This document shows positions 59,538 through 64,000 of a stretch of 64,000 bases of DNA, one piece after another. The notes beneath the pieces were generated by a model. The model was not told the DNA's origin. It was given only the letters and a program-made list of their open reading frames with translations, and ran no database searches. The stretch comes from CAWCDJ01 sp963778675. Lineage in GTDB: Bacteria > Acidobacteriota > Terriglobia > Bryobacterales > Bryobacteraceae. Location: the NCBI GenBank assembly GCA_963778675.1, contig CAVZVI010000010.1:1-64000 (forward strand), given 5' to 3'. The first letter of the stretch is position 1. The number at the start of each line of letters is the position of its first letter. Made by a program: the position numbers and the translations under genes.

Positions 59538-60587
59538 ATGGCCGCCCTGGCAACACCGCCCGCCGCGTCCCCACGCAAGAAACTGCAGAGGCGCGCCGGC
59601 CCCGACCGCACGCAAGCGCTGCGGCACACTGTGCAAGCCCTGTTTCTCGGTTTGAACGTCTGGATCGGCGTCGAATTCTACCGCTTCGTGCGGTTTTACG
59701 AGACGGGCGGAAGTTCCGGATGGGCCAGCCGTCCTCCAGGTGTGGAGGGCTGGCTGCCGATCGCCTCCCTGATGAACCTCAAGGTGCTGGTGCTGACCGG
59801 GCGGATGCCGGGCCTGCACCCCGCGGGCATGTTTCTGTTGCTGGCGTTTCTGGCGGCTTCCTGGCTTTTCCGCAAGAGCTTTTGCGGCTGGCTCTGTCCG
59901 GTCGGCACAGTGTCGGAATATCTATGGCGCCTGGGCAAGCGGATGTTCGGCCGCAACTTCACGCTCCCGCGCCGCGTGGACCTCACTCTCCGCAGCCTGA
60001 AGTATTTGCTGCTGGGCCTGTTCGTCTATGCCGTGGCCTCAATGTCGGTGGCAGCAATCCGCGCCTTTCTGGAAGGTCCATACGGCATTGTGGACGACGT
60101 GAAGATGCTGAACTTCTTCCGCTACGTGGGCCTTGCGGGCGGCATCGTGATCGCGGTCCTGGTGCTGGCCTCGGTGTTTGTGCAGAATTTCTGGTGCCGT
60201 TACCTGTGCCCGTATGGCGCGCTGATGGGACTCGCTTCGCTGGCCAGCCCGCTGCGCATCCGGCGCGAGGAATCCGCGTGCATCGACTGTGGGAAGTGTG
60301 CCAGGGCCTGCCCGTCGGCGCTGCCGGTCGACCGGCTGGTGACGGTCCGCTCGGCCGAGTGCACGGGGTGCATGCAGTGTGTATCGGTGTGCCCGTCCGC
60401 CGGAGCGCTGTTTCTGGCGGCACCGCGCAAACGGCGGGTCCCCGGGTGGGCGGTGGCCGCGGGAGTGGCGGTCCTGTTCGTGGGCGTTTGCGGATACGCG
60501 CGATGGACGGGCCACTGGCGGACGGATCTACCCGGCAGTGTCTACTTCGAGTTGATTCCGCATGCCAACGAGTTCACGCATCCGTAG
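59538..60587 (+). CDS. NapH/NosR-like polytopic 4Fe-4S membrane protein
   Basis: A 349-residue inner-membrane protein with about five TM helices and the NapH/NosR/CcoG-type FCGWLCPVGTVSEYLWRLGK and FWCRYLCPYGALMGLASLAS motifs (the CxxxCP pairs near TM ends), followed by two ferredoxin sites CIDCGKCARACPS and CTGCMQCVSVCPS, each for a 4Fe-4S cluster. The last helix is VAAGVAVLFVGVCGYARWTG. Such proteins pass electrons from quinol to periplasmic reductases or assist copper-enzyme assembly. A Shine-Dalgarno-like GAGG (59529) precedes the ATG. No reductase gene lies nearby to tell which pathway it serves. Confidence 0.87.
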   Translation: MAALATPPAASPRKKLQRRAGPDRTQALRHTVQALFLGLNVWIGVEFYRFVRFYETGGSSGWASRPPGVEGWLPIASLMNLKVLVLTGRMPGLHPAGMFLLLAFLAASWLFRKSFCGWLCPVGTVSEYLWRLGKRMFGRNFTLPRRVDLTLRSLKYLLLGLFVYAVASMSVAAIRAFLEGPYGIVDDVKMLNFFRYVGLAGGIVIAVLVLASVFVQNFWCRYLCPYGALMGLASLASPLRIRREESACIDCGKCARACPSALPVDRLVTVRSAECTGCMQCVSVCPSAGALFLAAPRKRRVPGWAVAAGVAVLFVGVCGYARWTGHWRTDLPGSVYFELIPHANEFTHP

Positions 60588-60597
60588 GGCGGTTCGG

Positions 60598-62151
60598 TCA
60601 TTTGGCCGAGTTGCTGCGGGCGTCCAGCACTTCGCGGACTTTGCGCGCCAGCGTATCCGGCAGAAAGGGCTTTTGCAGGAACGCGGTGCCCGACTCCGAA
60701 ATCCCGTGGTGCACGATGGCCTCATCCGTGTAGCCGGAGATGTAGAGCACGCGTAGATCGTTCCTCTGGCGGACGATCTGGCGGACCAGCTCCGGCCCGG
60801 AGATTTCGGGCATCACGACGTCCACCACCGCCAGGTCGATGTGGTCTTTATGGGACTTGGTGAGGCGGAGGGCTTCATCGCCGCGCGTCGCCTCGAGCAC
60901 ACGGTAGCCGCGCGAGGTCAACACGTCCACGATCAGCTTGCGAACCCGCGCTTCGTCTTCCACCAGCAGGATGGTTTCGGCCCCCATGTAACTTCCGAGT
61001 TCCACTTCGTCGCCGGCCTTCTCCGCCTGCTTTGGCAGGGCCAGCGGGAGGTAGATGCGAGCCGTGGTTCCGCGGCCGACCTCGCTCGCGAACGAGATCG
61101 CTCCGCCGCTTTGCCGGATGATCCCATAAGCGGTCGCCAGGCCGAGCCCGGTTCCGCGACCCGGGTTCTTGGTGGTGAAGAACGGCTCGAACAGATGGCT
61201 TTGCGTCGCTTCATCCATCCCGACTCCGGTATCGCTCAGCGACAGGCACACGTATTGCCCGGGCTCGACACCGAGCTCCTTGGCCGAGAACGCCCTGCTC
61301 AGGTGAACGGTAGTCGTTTCGATGGTCAGCTTGCCGCCTTTCGGCATCGCATCGCGGGCATTCACCGCCAGGTTCATGATCACCTGCTCGAGCCTGCCGG
61401 GATCGGCCTCCACCGAATCGTGCGTGGCCGCCATGAGGGTGACCAGCTCGATATCCTCGCCGATCAGCCGGCGGAGCATCTTCTCGAGCTGCAGCATCAA
61501 CTCGTTGATGCGCACGGTGCGAGGCTCTAAGGGCTGGCGGCGGCTGAACGCGAGCAGTTGATGGGTCAGGGCGCCGCCGCGCTCCGCCGAGCGGCGGATT
61601 TCCTCGAGCGCCGTGCGCTGCGGTTCCTTCAGGTCGCGGCTCGCCAACAGCATGTCGCTGTAACCGGTGATCACGGTGAGCAGGTTGTTGAAATCGTGCG
61701 CAACGCCGCCGGCGAGCCGGCCGACCGCCTCCATCTTCTGCGCCTGGCGGAACTGCTCTTCGAGACGCGTTCGCTCGCGCCTCAATTCGACCGCGCGCAG
61801 CTCGCGCTCCACGGCGGCGTTCAGGCGCATGAAATTCCCGCGGGTCAGGTGATCCGCCGCGCCCTCCTTGAGCGCGGCAATCACGTCGGCATCCTTGACC
61901 CTGCCGGAGACCACGATCAGGGGGAGGTCGAGATTCCGCTCCCGGATCGCTCGCAGCGCGGCCAACGCTCCGCATTCTTCCGGCGTGAAGTCGCTGATGG
62001 CGATGTCCCAGGACGCTGCCAAAGCCTGATCGAGCCGGTCGGCGGTCCGGACCGTTTCGACGCCCGGCTCGAACCCGCCGCGCCCGAGTTCGGCGGCGAT
62101 CTCATCCGCTCCACTTTCTCCGATTAACAGGACGCGCAACGGCCTGCCCAT
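60598..62151 (-). CDS. Hybrid histidine kinase with N- and C-terminal receiver domains
   Basis: A 517-residue cytoplasmic protein. An N-terminal receiver-like domain (VLLIGESGADEIAAELGRGG, AISDFTPEECGALAALRAIR, with Asp54, LIVVSGRVKDADVIAALKEG) is followed by a linker coil, a HisKA domain with the phospho-acceptor His152 in LAGGVAHDFNNLLTVITGYS, the HATPase domain (N box MNLAVNARDAMPKGG, G boxes SDTGVGMDE and GRGTGLGLATAYGII) and a C-terminal receiver (TILLVEDEARVRKLIVDVLT, LAVVDVVMPEISGPELVRQI with Asp444). There is no transmembrane segment or sensor other than the first receiver. Such orphan hybrids take part in phosphorelays; the partner is unknown. It is convergent with the NapH-like gene. 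Confidence 0.92.
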   Translation of the reverse strand: MGRPLRVLLIGESGADEIAAELGRGGFEPGVETVRTADRLDQALAASWDIAISDFTPEECGALAALRAIRERNLDLPLIVVSGRVKDADVIAALKEGAADHLTRGNFMRLNAAVERELRAVELRRERTRLEEQFRQAQKMEAVGRLAGGVAHDFNNLLTVITGYSDMLLASRDLKEPQRTALEEIRRSAERGGALTHQLLAFSRRQPLEPRTVRINELMLQLEKMLRRLIGEDIELVTLMAATHDSVEADPGRLEQVIMNLAVNARDAMPKGGKLTIETTTVHLSRAFSAKELGVEPGQYVCLSLSDTGVGMDEATQSHLFEPFFTTKNPGRGTGLGLATAYGIIRQSGGAISFASEVGRGTTARIYLPLALPKQAEKAGDEVELGSYMGAETILLVEDEARVRKLIVDVLTSRGYRVLEATRGDEALRLTKSHKDHIDLAVVDVVMPEISGPELVRQIVRQRNDLRVLYISGYTDEAIVHHGISESGTAFLQKPFLPDTLARKVREVLDARSNSAK

Positions 62152-62299
62152 ACATCACTACGGTACTAGGAATGCATGACCGTCTGTACGTACTCCGGGA
62201 AATAATTTGTGCCCTTTTCAACAGCGTCTGCAAGTCATTGAAACCAAAGAACCCCATTTCTAGCGGCGCCAGCCGCCTGTTCGGGCTAGACTGGAAAAA

Positions 62300-64000
62300 G
62301 TGGAAGAAGAAGTCCTGGGCAAGGCGTATGACAACCGCTTGATGCGGCGGCTTTTGGGCTACATGCGCCCATACCGGGCGCTGGTGAGCGGCTCGCTGTT
62401 CTTCCTCCTGTTACAGTCGGGATTCCAGGTCATGGGGCCGCTGCTCACCCGGGCGGCGGTCGACCGCTACCTGCAGCACAGCCAGACTCCCGTCCACACG
62501 CTCTTCGACCCGATTCTCCCCGCCGATCCGTGGGAAGGTCTTACCCGCATCGGCCTCATCTACCTGGGGGTGCTTCTCGGAACTTTCTTCACCGAGTTCG
62601 CGCAGACTTACCTGATGCAATACACCGGCCAGCTCGCGATGTTCGACCTGCGGCGGCAAATCATGGAGCATCTGCAGCGGCTCGACCTCGCGTTCTATGA
62701 CCGGAACCCGGTGGGCCGCCTGGTCACGCGGGTCACCACCGACGTGGACGTGTTGAACGATCTGTTCGCTTCCGGCCTGGTGACCATTCTGGGGGACGTA
62801 CTGGTGCTCTCGCTGATCCTGGGCATCATGTTCCGGATGAGTCCCGCGCTCACGCTGATCATGCTGGCGGCCATGCCTTTCGTGATCCTCGTCACGGCCC
62901 TGTTTCGCCGCACGGTCTCGCAGGCCTACCGCCGGATCCGCGTGGCGATCGCCAAGATCAATGCCTTTCTCCAGGAGCACATCACCGGAATCGTGGTGCT
63001 GCAGTTGTTCAACCGCGAACGCCGGGCCGCCGAAGAGTTCGAGGTGGTCAACCGCGAGCACATGAACGCATTCAAAGAGGCGATCTGGGCGTACGGCTGG
63101 TTTTACCCGGTAGTGGAGTTCATCTCCATGGTGGCCCTGGCGTCTCTGCTGACACTGGGAGGCTTCCGGGTGCAGTCACGGCACCCTTACGCTGGGGGTG
63201 ATTGTGGCGTTTCTGCAATACGGCCTGCGCTTTTTCCGGCCGATTCAGGATCTCAGCGAGAAGTACAACATCCTGCAATCCGCGATGGCATCGTCCGAAC
63301 GGATTTTCAAGCTGCTCGATACACCGCCGACCCTGCTCGCTCCGGAATCGCCGGAACCGGCGCCGGGAGCGATCGCCGCGATCGAATTCGACCAGGTCTG
63401 GTTCGCCTATAAGGACGACGACTGGGTGCTTCGCGACGTCAGCTTCCGCATCGAGCCCGGCGAGACAGTCGCGGTGGTAGGCCACACCGGGGCCGGCAAG
63501 ACCACGCTGATCAGCCTGCTACTGCGCTTCTACGACGTACAGAAAGGGAGCATCCGGATCGGCGGCGTGGATATCCGCCTGTTCGATCCGCTAGAGCTGC
63601 GGCGCCAGTTCGGAGTGGTTCTGCAGGATCCCTATCTGTTCACCGGAACGCTCGAACAGAACATCCGGCTGGGGACGGAGACGATTCTGGCCGAGGAGGT
63701 GGAAGCGGCCGCCGAACAGGTGAACCTGCTCGATTTCATCCGGACCCTGCCGGAGGGGTTCGCGCACCCGATCCGCGAGCGCGGCAGCGGGCTTTCCACC
63801 GGCCAGAAGCAACTGATCAGCTTCGCGCGCGCCCTGGCCCACAACCCCCGCTACCTGATTCTGGACGAAGCCACTTCCAGTGTGGATACGGAGACGGAGT
63901 TCCGTGTGCGCGATGCCCTCAGCCGCATGGTGGAAGGCCGGACCTCGATCATCATCGCGCACCGCCTCTCGACGATCCAGCGCGCCGACCGGATCCTGGT
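62300..64000 (+). CDS. ABC exporter half-transporter (MsbA/MdlB-like), frameshifted, 3' truncated by window end
   Basis: The gene starts at a GTG (62300). An ABC transmembrane domain with six helices (ALVSGSLFFLLLQSGFQVMG, GLIYLGVLLGTFFTEFAQTY, DLRRQIMEHLQRLDLAFYDR, VGRLVTRVTTDVDVLNDLFA, FRMSPALTLIMLAAMPFVIL, YPVVEFISMVALASLLTLGG) is followed by a frameshift near 63170-63185. The frame continues as TLTLGVIVAFLQYGLRFFRP, SEKYNILQSAMASSERIFKL and the ATPase domain with Walker A VGHTGAGKTTLISLLLRFYD, Q-loop, signature LSTGQKQLISFARALAH and Walker B YLILDEATSSVD. One extra base accounts for it. Such homodimeric or heterodimeric exporters move lipids, peptides or drugs. The C-terminus lies beyond the window. 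Confidence 0.9.

Overview
The window looks like a chromosomal segment of a high-GC acidobacterium, most likely of the Solibacter/Bryobacter group. The pointers are lineage-typical families: a very large Oar-like TonB-dependent receptor with an N-terminal carboxypeptidase-regulatory domain, two surface proteins with BACON-like repeats and the Solibacter-type C-terminal domain (TIGR03437-like), a GloVer tandem-repeat propeller protein, an orphan MacB-like permease of the ADOP type, and many exported enzymes with twin-arginine signals. This assignment is inference from gene content; no rRNA is present.

Layout. 1-3.0 kb: 3' part of a Sua5/YrdC tRNA-modification gene, a small helical protein, an exported esterase and a divergent Tat-exported sugar isomerase-like protein. 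3.1-9.1 kb: an exported unknown, an AAA ATPase/winged-helix regulator divergent from a methyltransferase plus YdhR-like pair, tRNA-Leu(CAA), and an unknown gene that may be leaderless. 9.1-12.9 kb: the TonB-dependent receptor. 13.0-15.5 kb: a two-gene SLATT + SIR2-like unit, the best candidate for an undescribed (anti-phage type) system here. 15.6-19.3 kb: comM, the GloVer gene, and a decayed second copy of the comM 3' end. 19.3-28.2 kb: a tightly packed type IV pilus/type II secretion-like operon (LolA, PilC, PilB, PilM, PilN, PilO, PilP-like, a pseudopilin-like protein with a collagen-like tail) followed by an AAA ATPase.

28.3-33.4 kb: two paralogous BACON/TIGR03437-like surface proteins. 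33.5-38.7 kb: fused membrane/spermidine-synthase-like protein, acyl-CoA dehydrogenase, exported enolase-superfamily enzyme, DUF192. 38.7-42.8 kb: Ycf48-like and GAF proteins divergent from a membrane-anchored JAMM metalloprotease and a TonB-like protein. 42.8-47.4 kb: radical SAM, FG-GAP protein, ADOP permease. 47.4-52.3 kb: a translationally coupled glycan-assembly operon (GT2, DPM1-like GT2, DUF2304, TMTC-like TPR protein, GT4). 52.4-58.7 kb: enolase-superfamily enzyme, DJ-1/PfpI, S10 peptidase, RRM protein, metallo-hydrolase, sulfatase. 58.8-64 kb: ECF sigma factor, NapH-like ferredoxin protein, hybrid histidine kinase, and an ABC exporter cut by the window end.

A striking technical pattern runs through the window. 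Eight otherwise well-conserved genes carry nine apparent frameshifts, and each is a net +1 (a single extra base, or two missing). I read these mainly as insertion-type sequencing or assembly errors, so those genes are annotated as full-length spans.
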